A stretch of DNA of 64,000 nucleotides, taken from Nonomuraea muscovyensis. GTDB lineage: Bacteria; Actinomycetota; Actinomycetes; Streptosporangiales; Streptosporangiaceae. The translations under genes and the position numbers were made by a program. This document shows, in pieces, positions 17,699-26,394 of the stretch. Numbering within the stretch: the stretch's first letter is position 1; each line of letters opens with the position of its first letter. The stretch spans positions 2,356,001 to 2,420,000 of the forward strand of contig NZ_JACHJB010000002.1 in the NCBI RefSeq assembly GCF_014207745.1. The letters are read 5' to 3'. A model generated the notes under the pieces. It made no database searches. It was given only the letters and a program-made list of their open reading frames with translations, and had not been told where the DNA came from.

Positions 17699-19575
17699 GC
17701 GCGCCCCCCGCGCCCCCGGCGTCCCCCGCGCCGTCGGCATCCTCGGCATCCTCGGCGCCCTCGGCCGCCGACTGGCGCGGCGTCGCCTCCGAGGAACGCG
17801 ACGAGCTGCCGGACAAGGTCTCGGTTCTGCTGCGGGAGCGTTCGCGCCGGCTGCTCGGCGACCTGCTGTCGCCGCACCGCAAGGCCATCGCGGCGCTCAC
17901 CGCGATCATCGTCGTCTCCAACGCGGCGGGCCTGGCCATCCCCTACCTGGTGAAGGTCGGCATCGACTCGGGCATCCCGCCGATGCTGCGCGGCACGGGC
18001 CCCGGCACGCTGCTCACGGTGATCGGCGTGATCCTGGCCTCGGCCGCCACCCAGGCGCTCACCCGGCAGGCGTTCCTCAAGATGTCGGGCCGGATCGGCC
18101 AGAGCATCCTGCTGGAGCTGCGGCGCCGGGTGTTCGACCACTTCCAGCGGCTGTCGCTGAGCTTCCACGAGAAGTACACCTCGGGCCGGGTGATCTCGCG
18201 GCTCACCTCCGACATCGAGGCCATCGCCGAGATGCTCCAGTCCGGCTTCGACAGCCTGGTCACGGCGGTGCTCACCCTCTTCGGCACGGCCGTGGTGCTG
18301 CTCGTGCTGGATGTCCACCTGGGGCTGGTGGCGCTGCTGCCGTTGCCGATCCTGCTGCTGTTCACCCGGTGGTTCCGCCGCCAGTCGGCGATCGTCTACC
18401 GGCGAACCCGCGAGACGGTGGCGCTGGTCATCGTGCACTTCGTGGAGTCGATGACCGGCATCCGCGCCGTGCAGGCGTTCCGCAGGGAGCCGCGCAACCA
18501 GGAGATCTTCCAGCGGCTCGACGACGACTACCGCGACGCCAACGCGCGCAGCATGAAGCTGATCGCGCTGTTCATGCCGGGTGTCAAGCTCATCGGCAAC
18601 ATGACCGTCGCCGCCGTCCTGGTGTACGGCGGCTGGCTGGCCCTGCACGGCGAGGTCACGGTGGGCGTGCTGGCCGCGTTCCTGCTGTACCTGCGCCAGT
18701 TCTACGAGCCGATGCAGGAGATCAGCCAGTTCTACAACACGCTCCAGTCGGCGGGCGCCGCGCTGGAGAAGCTGTCGGGCGTGCTGGAGGAGGAGCCGGC
18801 CGTGCCGGAGCCGCGCGAGCCGCGGCCGCTGCCCGAGGCGCGCGGCGAGGTGCGGTTCGAGGGGGTCCGCTTCGCCTACGTCGAGGAGATGCCGATCCTG
18901 CCGCACCTCGACCTGACCGTCCCGGCCGGGCAGAGCGTGGCGCTGGTGGGGGCGACCGGCGCCGGGAAGACGACGCTGGCCAAGCTGATCTCCCGGTTCT
19001 ACGACCCGACGGCGGGCCGGGTGCTGCTCGACGGCGTGGACCTGCGGGAGCTGGACGAGCCGACGCTGCGGTCCGCGGTCGTCATGGTGACGCAGGAGAA
19101 CTTCCTGTTCAGCGGCACCGTGGCCGACAACATCAGGTTCGGCCGGCCCGACGCCACCGATCGGCAGGTGCGCGAGGCCGCCATGGCGATCGGCGCGCAC
19201 GACTTCGTCGCCTCCCTGCCCGACGGCTACGACACCGAGGTGGGCAACCGCGGCGGCCGGATGTCGGCGGGGCAGCGGCAGCTCGTCGCGTTCGCGCGGG
19301 CGTTCCTCGCCGACCCGGCGGTGCTCATCCTCGACGAGGCCACGTCGAGCCTGGACGTGCCGAGCGAGCGGCTGGTGCAGCGGGCGCTGCGCACGATCCT
19401 CGCCGACCGGACCGCGCTGATCATCGCCCACCGGCTGTCGACCGTGGAGATCGCCGACCGGGTGCTGGTCATGGACCGCGGTGAGATCGTGGAGGACGGC
19501 CCGCCCGACCGGCTCATCGCCGCCTCGGGCCGGTTCGCCGGCCTGCACCAGGCGTGGCTGGACAGCCTGAGCTGA
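17695..19575 (+). CDS. ABC exporter half-transporter B (canonical Walker B)
   Basis: 626 aa. The first 25 residues are an Ala/Pro/Ser low-complexity stretch encoded by short DNA repeats, followed by the transmembrane domain (about 60-360) and ATPase domain. Walker A GATGAGKTT is near 418 and Walker B VLILDEATSSLD near 542 keeps the glutamate. The signature reads MSAGQ instead of LSGGQ. Combined with partner A (LDD, LSGGQ) this predicts one active and one degenerate ATP site in a heterodimer. ATG at 17695 overlaps the upstream stop; GAAGGAG is 7 nt ahead. Confidence 0.94.
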   Translation: MSAPPAPPASPAPSASSASSAPSAADWRGVASEERDELPDKVSVLLRERSRRLLGDLLSPHRKAIAALTAIIVVSNAAGLAIPYLVKVGIDSGIPPMLRGTGPGTLLTVIGVILASAATQALTRQAFLKMSGRIGQSILLELRRRVFDHFQRLSLSFHEKYTSGRVISRLTSDIEAIAEMLQSGFDSLVTAVLTLFGTAVVLLVLDVHLGLVALLPLPILLLFTRWFRRQSAIVYRRTRETVALVIVHFVESMTGIRAVQAFRREPRNQEIFQRLDDDYRDANARSMKLIALFMPGVKLIGNMTVAAVLVYGGWLALHGEVTVGVLAAFLLYLRQFYEPMQEISQFYNTLQSAGAALEKLSGVLEEEPAVPEPREPRPLPEARGEVRFEGVRFAYVEEMPILPHLDLTVPAGQSVALVGATGAGKTTLAKLISRFYDPTAGRVLLDGVDLRELDEPTLRSAVVMVTQENFLFSGTVADNIRFGRPDATDRQVREAAMAIGAHDFVASLPDGYDTEVGNRGGRMSAGQRQLVAFARAFLADPAVLILDEATSSLDVPSERLVQRALRTILADRTALIIAHRLSTVEIADRVLVMDRGEIVEDGPPDRLIAASGRFAGLHQAWLDSLS

Positions 19576-19583
19576 GCCCCCGC

Positions 19584-19615
19584 GTGGCCGGCGGGCCTGA
19601 CGGCCCGCCGACCAC
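19584..19615. terminator. Hairpin after the ABC exporter operon
   Basis: 14-bp arms GTGGCCGGCGGGCC and GGCCCGCCGACCAC (one mismatch) around a 4-nt loop. Placed between convergent stop codons at 19575 and 19622. No T-tract. Confidence 0.65.
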
Positions 19616-19621
19616 GGGGCG

Positions 19622-19924
19622 TCAGTAGATCCGCCGGGGCACCGGGCTGAGCAGCGGCGTCGCGTCGGGCGCGGCGGGCTCCGCGGGCGGGATCAGCTCG
19701 GGGTGGCGGCTCAGGTACCCCTCGGGGAACGTGGTGCACTGCTGGCAGCCGCACCGCGGGCAGACGGCGCCCTCCCCCGGCGGCGGCACCTGCACGCCGC
19801 CCAGCAGCCAGATCTCACGCTCGTGGCCGTGGGCGTCGGCGCCGTGCCGGACCACGTACTCCTCTTCCCACACGTGCCAGCAGCGACGGCATTCGAACGG
19901 CAGTGTCCTGCGCTCCTCGTCCAT
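19622..19924 (-). CDS. Small zinc-ribbon protein of unknown function
   Basis: 100 aa. Two CxxC pairs (Cys12/Cys15 and Cys55/Cys58, with extra Cys60 and Cys63) predict one zinc ribbon. The C-terminal 30 residues are Pro-rich and probably unstructured. ATG at 19924 has AAGGGGG about 6 nt upstream. Cytoplasmic; it could bind nucleic acid or protein. I do not recognise a named family. It shares strand with the two DUF202 genes, 82 bp apart. Confidence 0.75.
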   Translation of the reverse strand: MDEERRTLPFECRRCWHVWEEEYVVRHGADAHGHEREIWLLGGVQVPPPGEGAVCPRCGCQQCTTFPEGYLSRHPELIPPAEPAAPDATPLLSPVPRRIY

Positions 19925-20006
19925 GGAACACCCCCCTTACCCCGAGTGTCGTCCCGCGCCGCGCTCCCCGCAAGCGGCCGGCCGGCCACCGCTTCCCCGG
20001 CACCGG

Positions 20007-20342
20007 TCACGCGCTGAGCACGAACACCGCCGCGCCCGCGACCGCGCACAGCGTGCCGAGCCAGGCGAGCAGCGCGTCCGGCCGGCTGTCGACGGGCCGG
20101 CCGCCGTGCAGCGCCCCCTGCACCCGTCGGAACCTGACGCCGGTCCGCGTCAGCAGCACGGCGCCGGACAGGGCGGCGAGCGCGAACGCCACGGCGGACA
20201 CGCCGGTGGCGGGCGGCGGGCCGTGCCGCAGCACGAGTCCCGCGCCGGCGATCCCGCCGGTGGCCAGCATCACGGCGGTGCGGACCCAGGCCAGCCTGGT
20301 GCGTTCGCTCTGTAGTCCCGGGTCCCAGATCTCGCGTGACAT
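20007..20342 (-). CDS. DUF202 (YidH-like) membrane protein
   Basis: 111 aa with three hydrophobic segments. The conserved N-terminal DUF202 element is visible as LQSERTRLAWVRTAVML. Function of the family is not established. It follows another DUF202 gene by 16 bp, so the two probably form a two-gene operon and perhaps a hetero-oligomer. The sequence after the first helix is unlike its neighbour, so this is an old duplication if one at all. Confidence 0.85.
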   Translation of the reverse strand: MSREIWDPGLQSERTRLAWVRTAVMLATGGIAGAGLVLRHGPPPATGVSAVAFALAALSGAVLLTRTGVRFRRVQGALHGGRPVDSRPDALLAWLGTLCAVAGAAVFVLSA

Positions 20343-20358
20343 CTCCGGCCGTGACCTC

Positions 20359-20685
20359 TCAGGCCGCGAGCAGGATGAGCACCAGGGCGATGACGGCGAC
20401 GGCCGCCACCCCGTAGCCGAACACGGCCGCGAGGGCGGGGGGCGGGAGGGGCGCCTGCTCGCGCAGCGCGCGCTGGATGTTGCGCCAGCGCGGGTAGGCC
20501 ATGCCGGCCGCCAGCGCGGAGAGGGTGACCAGGATGACGGCCAGAGCGGTGCGGGCCCACGGGACGAACACGCCTTCCGGCACCGCCGCGATGGCCACGC
20601 CGCCGGCGCTGAGCGCCAGCGCGGTGCTGAGCCACGTCAGGAAGGTGCGTTCGTTCGCGAGGGTGAAACGCGGATCCGGCTCCAT
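20359..20685 (-). CDS. DUF202 (YidH-like) membrane protein
   Basis: 108 aa, three hydrophobic segments. The DUF202 motif is visible as FTLANERTFLTWLSTALAL. The ATG at 20685 is preceded by TAGCGT at 7 nt and no SD, so it is probably read from a leaderless mRNA that also carries the second DUF202 gene. Role unknown. Confidence 0.87.
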   Translation of the reverse strand: MEPDPRFTLANERTFLTWLSTALALSAGGVAIAAVPEGVFVPWARTALAVILVTLSALAAGMAYPRWRNIQRALREQAPLPPPALAAVFGYGVAAVAVIALVLILLAA

Positions 20686-20692
20686 GCCTTCG

Positions 20693-20698
20693 ACGCTA
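20693..20698 (-). promoter_or_regulatory. Leaderless-type -10 for the DUF202 pair
   Basis: TAGCGT on the minus strand, 7 nt before the ATG at 20685; no SD between them. Confidence 0.5.
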
Positions 20699-20731
20699 AT
20701 TGGTCCCCATTTCCCCTAGAGAAGCCGGGGT

Positions 20732-21118
20732 TCAGCTACAGGCCTGGCGGATCCGGTCGAGGTAGGCGGCCGTGTCACCGGTGACCTTCTGGGCGGCGTC
20801 GACGGCGTCGTTGACGTTCTGGACGTTGATGCCGCCGAGGGTGGTCGCGAGCTCGTCGGTGGCCTCCTTGAGTGTGGTGTTGGACGCCTTGTCGGCCACC
20901 TCGTTGAGCTTGCCGGCGGCGTTGTCGATGGCCTTGTCCATGGCCTGGGGGTCGTCCTTGTACTTCGCGATCTCGGCGCCCAGCTCAGTGATGATCTTGG
21001 GGGCTTCGAGGCAGGCCTGGGCCTTGTCGATCGTGGTGTTGACCTCGGCGCACCCTGCGGCGAGCACGAGGAGGGCGGATGCGGCGAGGGGCACGAACCG
21101 GCTCTGGATACGTCGCAT
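20732..21118 (-). CDS. Small secreted lipoprotein of unknown function
   Basis: 128 aa. Lipoprotein signal: MRRIQSRFVP basic start, hydrophobic core, lipobox LAAGC with Cys23. The mature part is rich in Ala, Asp and Lys and looks helical, with a single Cys near the end (RQACS). No recognised domain. Anchored outside the membrane. The start is set by TAGTGT 6 nt ahead of the ATG. Neighbours (DUF202 pair, liv operon) give no functional hint. Confidence 0.82.
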   Translation of the reverse strand: MRRIQSRFVPLAASALLVLAAGCAEVNTTIDKAQACLEAPKIITELGAEIAKYKDDPQAMDKAIDNAAGKLNEVADKASNTTLKEATDELATTLGGINVQNVNDAVDAAQKVTGDTAAYLDRIRQACS

Positions 21119-21124
21119 GCCTCG

Positions 21125-21130
21125 ACACTA
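21125..21130 (-). promoter_or_regulatory. Leaderless-type -10 for the small lipoprotein
   Basis: TAGTGT on the minus strand, 6 nt before the ATG at 21118; no SD. Confidence 0.5.
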
Positions 21131-21187
21131 CCCATGATCTCGTCAGATCGTCGGCAGCCGGCCAACCGGTCCGCGCCCCGGGGCGAG

Positions 21188-22474
21188 CTAGAGCTTGGCG
21201 TAGCAGGGCCCGTCGAAGGTGTGGCCCTGGGCGGTCGGCCCGACGAAGAAGTCCTTCACCGTGGTGACCCCGGTCGGGGCCTTGTCGTCGAGCTTGTTGA
21301 CGAGGGTCTGGCGGAACGTCGCCGCGTTGGGGTCACCGGCGAAGTTGCCCGCCTCGGGCGGCAGCATGCCCTCGTAGTCGACGGTCTGCAGGCTCTTGAC
21401 CGCCGCGAGCAGGCCCTTGCGGCTGACGTCGCCGCTCGCGACCATCTTCTCCAGCGCCGCCTTCATCGGGTACGCCCACGCCCAGCCGGAGGTGTAGCCG
21501 TCGTTGGGGGTCACGCCGGGCAGCGCCTCGCGCATGGCCTGGTGGCCGGGCGTGTCGGAGTCCCACGGCTTGCCCGGCGCCGACTGCTCGTACAGGGCCT
21601 TCAGGGCGGGGGCGGCGGGTGACTTGAGCAGGGCGGGGTTCCAGGTGGGGCCGGTACCGATGAACCGGCCCTTGAAGCCGGCCGCGGCCGCCTGGCCGAC
21701 GATGGTGGCGGCGTCGGCGGGCCCGGTGGTGAGGATGACCAGGTCGGGCTTGTTCTTGGTGATCTCGGTGATGGCGCGGCCCTGCTCGGTGGCGCCGGAG
21801 GGCGTCTCGACGCTGGTGAACGTCAGGCCGTTGCGCTCGGCGGCGATCTTGGCTCCGGCGGCGGCGTCGGCTCCGTAGTCTCCGGCCAGGTGGACGGCCA
21901 TGACGCTCTTGGGCTTGTAGGTCTCCATCGCGTAGTCGACGGAGTTCATCGCCTCCACGCAGTAGTTGGCGCCGGTCTCGAGGATGACGTCCTCGAACTC
22001 CCACGCCGAGGTCCACGACGCCGGGGCCGCCACGACGCTGTTGGCCTTGAGGTCGCCGAGGATGGCCGCGGTGGTGGGCGAGCCGAGCGTCTGGGCCAGG
22101 CCGAGCACCTGGTCCTTCATCTCGTTGTAGACCTGCCGGTGCACCTCGGGGTTGTACTTGTTGTCGCGGACGAACTTGGTGACGTCCACCTCGTACGTGC
22201 CGCCGATGCCGCCCGCCTTGTTGACCCGCGCCCAGAACGCCTTCTGCGCGTCGGTGATCGGCACGGCCAGCGCCGCGAACGGCCCGGCGGTCAGGTCGGA
22301 GACCGTGCCGAGGTAGATGCAGCCCTTGTTCTTGTCCACCGCGGCCGGACAGGGTTCGCTGGTGACCCCTGCCGCCTGGGCGCCCTTGCTGCCCTCGTCG
22401 TCCCCCCGGATGACGCCGCACGCGGACAGAAGGGCCACCAACGCGGCAGAGACCACCACATAGCGACTCTTCAT
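21188..22474 (-). CDS. Substrate-binding lipoprotein of a branched-chain-type ABC importer
   Basis: 428 aa type I periplasmic-binding fold of the LivJ/LivK class. Signal peptide with lipobox LLSAC (Cys19), so it is membrane-anchored outside the cell. The domain starts near CIYLGTVSDLTAGPFA. It is the last gene of the operon, 13 bp after livM, with its own SD (GAGGGAG). Because the operon also encodes an acyl-CoA synthetase, the ligand may be an acyl or aromatic acid instead of an amino acid; that is inference. Confidence 0.9.
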   Translation of the reverse strand: MKSRYVVVSAALVALLSACGVIRGDDEGSKGAQAAGVTSEPCPAAVDKNKGCIYLGTVSDLTAGPFAALAVPITDAQKAFWARVNKAGGIGGTYEVDVTKFVRDNKYNPEVHRQVYNEMKDQVLGLAQTLGSPTTAAILGDLKANSVVAAPASWTSAWEFEDVILETGANYCVEAMNSVDYAMETYKPKSVMAVHLAGDYGADAAAGAKIAAERNGLTFTSVETPSGATEQGRAITEITKNKPDLVILTTGPADAATIVGQAAAAGFKGRFIGTGPTWNPALLKSPAAPALKALYEQSAPGKPWDSDTPGHQAMREALPGVTPNDGYTSGWAWAYPMKAALEKMVASGDVSRKGLLAAVKSLQTVDYEGMLPPEAGNFAGDPNAATFRQTLVNKLDDKAPTGVTTVKDFFVGPTAQGHTFDGPCYAKL

Positions 22475-22487
22475 GAAAACTCCCTCT

Positions 22488-23654
22488 CTAGTAGGAGAAC
22501 GGCCAGGACTTCCAGTAGTTGCGGGCGCGGACCCACAGGCCGAACAGCCCGCGCGGCTCGAAGACGAGGAACAGCACGATGAGCAGCCCGTAGAGCACGG
22601 TCTCGACCTGGAACACGTTGGGCGTCTGCGTCGTGTCGGCGCTGATCACCGGCAGCAGCGACGGCAGCGCCCGGGTCAGCGGCTGCAGCAGCGAGATGAA
22701 CAGCGCGCCCGCGATCGCGCCGGACACGGTGGCGACCCCGCCGATCAGCACCATCGCGATGAACTGCACCGACATCAGCAGGCTGAACGAGCCCGGCTCC
22801 ACGTACCCGGAGACGCTGTAGAGCAGGCCGCCGGCGCAGCCGGCGTAGAAGGAGGAGATGCCGAACGCCAGCACCTTGTAGCGAGTGAGGGGCACGCCCA
22901 TGACGGCGGCGGCGATGTCACGGTCGCGGATCGCCGCGAACGCCCGGCCGACCCGCGAGCGGGCGAGGTTGCGGGCCGCCACGGCGAAGGCGACGAGCAG
23001 CACCAGCATCAGCAGGTAGAGCACCTGCTCCCGGGTCCCGAGCGGCCCGTCCTGGTCGAGCCGGTAGCCGAGGAGCTGGGGAACCGCCGCCTCCCGCCCG
23101 ACGCCGGGCCCGCCGGTGAGCGCCTTCCACTCCTTGAGCACGTGCTCGCCGAGGAAGACCAGGCCGAGCGTGACGATGGCCAGGTAGAGGCCGCGCAGCC
23201 GGGTGGCGAGCGGCGCGACCAGCACCCCGGCCGCGGCGGCGACGAGCCCGGCCGCGGGCAGCCAGATCCAGATCTCGGCCACGCCGTAGCCGATGACGTC
23301 CTGGCCGGTGGGCCCCGACAGGGCGGCCGCGGTGTAGGCGCCGATCGCGACGAAGAAGGCGTGCCCGAGCGACACCTGCCCCGCGTACCCGGTGACGATG
23401 TTCAGCCCGATCGCCCCGATGGCCAGCACGTACGCCCCGGCCAGCACCTCCAGGGAACGGTCGGCGAGCACCACGGACAGCCCGAGGGCCAGCAGGACGA
23501 GCAGCCCGGTCGAGACCCGCTTGGCGGGGGTGTCGAGCAGCGCCATGTCCTGGGCGTAGGAGGTGTGGAGCAGCGGCCGCCCGCGCACCCGGCGAGACCG
23601 TCCGGTCGGTATGTCCGGGGCGGACGGAGCCGGCCCGGATTTCACGTCTGTCAT
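22488..23654 (-). CDS. livM: ABC importer permease, LivM type
   Basis: 388 aa inner-membrane permease with the LivM core (GYAGQVSLGHAFFVAIGAY) and the cytoplasmic coupling segment around AIRDRDIAAAVMGV. The N-terminal 40 residues are extra, charged and probably cytoplasmic. The ATG at 23654 overlaps the livH stop as ATGA. Pairs with LivH to form the channel. Confidence 0.94.
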   Translation of the reverse strand: MTDVKSGPAPSAPDIPTGRSRRVRGRPLLHTSYAQDMALLDTPAKRVSTGLLVLLALGLSVVLADRSLEVLAGAYVLAIGAIGLNIVTGYAGQVSLGHAFFVAIGAYTAAALSGPTGQDVIGYGVAEIWIWLPAAGLVAAAAGVLVAPLATRLRGLYLAIVTLGLVFLGEHVLKEWKALTGGPGVGREAAVPQLLGYRLDQDGPLGTREQVLYLLMLVLLVAFAVAARNLARSRVGRAFAAIRDRDIAAAVMGVPLTRYKVLAFGISSFYAGCAGGLLYSVSGYVEPGSFSLLMSVQFIAMVLIGGVATVSGAIAGALFISLLQPLTRALPSLLPVISADTTQTPNVFQVETVLYGLLIVLFLVFEPRGLFGLWVRARNYWKSWPFSY

Positions 23655-24538
23655 ACCCGCTCGACCTCCCGGGTGCCGAACAGGCCGTACGGCCTGACCA
23701 GCAGGACGACCAACATCACCACGTACGGCGTGACGACGGCGAAGTTCTGGCCCAGCCACGGCGCGTACTCGCCCTGGTAGGACTGGAACAGCGACTCGAC
23801 CACCCCCACGACCAGCCCGCCGGCGACGGCGCCGCCGAGCGAGTCGAGCCCGCCCACGATGATCGCGGGCAGCGCCTTGAGCGCGATGACCCAGGTGCCC
23901 TGCTCGATGCCCTGCCCGGTGCCGACGAACGTCCCGGCGACGGCGGCCAGGAACCCGGCCAGCCCCCACGACAGCGCGAACACCATGCCCACCGACACGC
24001 CCTGGGCCAGCGCCGTCTCCTGGTCGAACGCCGCCGCCCGCATCGCCAGCCCGTATCGCGTGTACCGGAAGAACGCGAACAGCAGCGCGACGAGCACCGC
24101 CGTCACCGCGAGCATGGCCAGCCAGCGCTGCTGCACGACCAGCGGTCCGAGCGCGACCTGGTCGAACCCCCACGGGTCGCCCACCTGCCGCACGTCCCTG
24201 CCGATGAAGGCGTTGACCACGACGCGCACGACGATGTCGACGCCCAGCGTGATGATCGCCACCACGAACACCGGCCGCCCCACCATGGGCCGGATCGCGA
24301 CGCGCTCGACGGCCAGGGCCACGCCGGCGATGAGCAGCCCGGCCAGCAGCACGGCGGCGTAGAACCCGGTCACCTCCGCCAGGTAGCTGACCGCGACCGC
24401 GCCGGCCAGCATGAGGGCGGGCTGGGCGAAGCTGATCACCCGGGTCGCCTTGTAGATGATCACGAATCCGAGTGCCAGCAGCGCGTAGACCGAGCCGTTG
24501 CCCAGCCCCCTGATGACCGTTTCCAGCAGCGCCTTCAC
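23651..24538 (-). CDS. livH: ABC importer permease, LivH type
   Basis: 295 aa, about eight hydrophobic segments, with LivH hallmarks GNGSVYALLALGFVIIYKATRV-like start and the coupling stretch TRYGLAMRAAAFDQETA. The GTG at 24538 overlaps the upstream CoA-ligase stop (GTGA), and its stop overlaps livM. Forms the translocation pore with LivM. Confidence 0.95.
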   Translation of the reverse strand: MKALLETVIRGLGNGSVYALLALGFVIIYKATRVISFAQPALMLAGAVAVSYLAEVTGFYAAVLLAGLLIAGVALAVERVAIRPMVGRPVFVVAIITLGVDIVVRVVVNAFIGRDVRQVGDPWGFDQVALGPLVVQQRWLAMLAVTAVLVALLFAFFRYTRYGLAMRAAAFDQETALAQGVSVGMVFALSWGLAGFLAAVAGTFVGTGQGIEQGTWVIALKALPAIIVGGLDSLGGAVAGGLVVGVVESLFQSYQGEYAPWLGQNFAVVTPYVVMLVVLLVRPYGLFGTREVERV

Positions 24539-26394
24539 CGCGCGTACATCCCTTCGACGAGGTCCTCGAACAGCTTGGCGACGGCGGAGCGCTTGACCTT
24601 CTGGGTGGCGGTCAGCTCGCCGTCCTCGTGGTCGAGTTCCTTGGGCAGGAACGCGAAGCGCTTGATCTGCTCGACGCGGGCGAGACGGGCGTTCACCTCG
24701 TCGACGACGCCCTGGACGAGCTCGCGGACCTCCGCCTTGCCCGACAGGTCGCGGTAGGTGGTGTAGGTGACGCCGCGCCGGCGGGCCCACTCCCCCACCG
24801 TGTCGCGTTCGACGCCGATGAGCGCGACGAGGTGGGGCCGCTGGTCGCCGATGACGACGGCCTCCTTGACGTACGGCGACGCCTTGAGCGCGTTCTCGAT
24901 CTCGCTGGGGGCGACGTTCTTGCCGCCGGCGGTGATGATGATGTCCTTCATCCGGTCGGTGATGCGGACGTGGGTGCCCTCCACCCACTCCCCGACGTCG
25001 CCGGTGTGCAGCCAGCCGTCCGGGTCGAGGACGTCCGCGGTGGCGTGCGGGTTGCGCCAGTAGCCGGCGAACGTGCCCGGGTGCCTGGTCATGATCTCGC
25101 CGGTGGCCTCGTCGATCCGCAGCTCGACGCCGGGGTGCGGCTCGCCGACGGTGCCCAGCCGCACCCGGCCGGGACGGTTGGCGGTGGCGACGGCGGTGTT
25201 CTCGCTCATGCCGTACACCTCGTGCATGGGGATGCCGATCCCCATGTAGAACTTGAGGACGTCGGGGGCGATGGGGGCGGCGCCGGAGGCCGCGTAGCGC
25301 ACCCGGCGCATGCCGAGCCGCTCGCGCAGCGCCCGGTAGCACAGGAGCCAGCCGGCGGCGTAGAGCAGGCGGGTGGCCGGCGTGTGCCGGCCGCCGGTGC
25401 GCACCAGCGTGTCGCCGACGCGGTCGGCCACCCGCAGCCAGAACCGGGTGGTCGCCCGCTTGACCGGGGTGGCGGAGTCACGCCTGATGTCCACCTGGGC
25501 GAGCACCTTCTCCCAGATGCGCGGCACGCCGAACAGGATCGTCGGCTGCACCTCGCGCAGGTTGGCCTGCACGGTGTCGAGAGACTCGGCGAAGTTCACC
25601 TGCACGCCGGCCGCCGCGTTGAACCAGACGGTGAACGCCCGCTCGGCGACGTGGCACAGCGGCAGGTACGACAGCGCCAGGTCGCGCTCGGACGGCGGCG
25701 GCGAGGTGAACCCGCCCCCGGTCACCAGCGTCTCGACGGCGAACTCGACGTTGCGGACGGTGAGCATCACGCCCTTGGGCGGCCCGGTGGTGCCCGAGGT
25801 GTAGATGAGCGTCATCACGTCGCCGGGCTCGGCGGCGGCCATCCGCCGTTCGACGGCGTCGGGGTGCTCGGCGCGGTGCCGCTCGCCGAGGGCGAGCAGG
25901 TCGGGCCAGGCCAGCAGCCGCGGGTCGGTGTAGCGGCCGCGGACGCCGCGCGGCTCCAGGTAGACGATGTGCCGCAGTTCGGGGCACTCGGCGGCGACGG
26001 CCAGCGCCTTGTCCACCTGCTCCTGGTCCTCGGCGAGCAGGATCGTCGCGCCGGAGTCGGTGAGCAGGTGGGCGACCTCGGCGGCCGGGCTGGTCGGGTA
26101 GAGCCCGACCGTGACGGCGCGGACCGCGACGGCGCCGAGGTCGGTGTAGAGCCACTCGGGCCGGTTCTCGGAGTGGACCGCGATCCGGTCGCCGGGCTCG
26201 ACGCCGAGCGCGAGCAGCGCGTGCGCGACCAGCTCGGCCCGCGCCCAGTAGGCGGCCCAGGTGACCTCCCGCCAGATGCCGAGATCCTTGTGCCGCATGG
26301 CGACGGCGCCGGGGGCCGCGCGGGCGCGCTCGCGCACCCGGGTGACGATGGTGGTCAGACCGGCCGCGTTCCGCTCACCGATGGTCGCCGTCAT
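24535..26394 (-). CDS. Acyl-CoA synthetase (AMP-forming), embedded in the liv operon
   Basis: 619 aa adenylate-forming enzyme of the long-chain fatty acyl-CoA ligase (FadD15-like) group. Motifs: P-loop TLIYTSGTTGPPKG, A5-type VYGMSENTA, A7/A8-type DGWLHTGDVGEW and ITDRMKDIIITAGGKNVAP, and a C-terminal lysine region (TATQKVKR). It activates a carboxylate with ATP and CoA. Overlaps livG and livH by 4 bp on either side, so it is an integral operon member; it may trap the imported acid as CoA thioester. Start ATG 26394; the frame runs on upstream without homology. Confidence 0.92.
   Translation of the reverse strand: MTATIGERNAAGLTTIVTRVRERARAAPGAVAMRHKDLGIWREVTWAAYWARAELVAHALLALGVEPGDRIAVHSENRPEWLYTDLGAVAVRAVTVGLYPTSPAAEVAHLLTDSGATILLAEDQEQVDKALAVAAECPELRHIVYLEPRGVRGRYTDPRLLAWPDLLALGERHRAEHPDAVERRMAAAEPGDVMTLIYTSGTTGPPKGVMLTVRNVEFAVETLVTGGGFTSPPPSERDLALSYLPLCHVAERAFTVWFNAAAGVQVNFAESLDTVQANLREVQPTILFGVPRIWEKVLAQVDIRRDSATPVKRATTRFWLRVADRVGDTLVRTGGRHTPATRLLYAAGWLLCYRALRERLGMRRVRYAASGAAPIAPDVLKFYMGIGIPMHEVYGMSENTAVATANRPGRVRLGTVGEPHPGVELRIDEATGEIMTRHPGTFAGYWRNPHATADVLDPDGWLHTGDVGEWVEGTHVRITDRMKDIIITAGGKNVAPSEIENALKASPYVKEAVVIGDQRPHLVALIGVERDTVGEWARRRGVTYTTYRDLSGKAEVRELVQGVVDEVNARLARVEQIKRFAFLPKELDHEDGELTATQKVKRSAVAKLFEDLVEGMYAR

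Noticed and set aside
16837..19548. Long open frame on the minus strand opposite the ABC exporter genes
   Set aside because: Same artefact: His/Arg/Gln-rich translation without motifs, opposite two certain genes.
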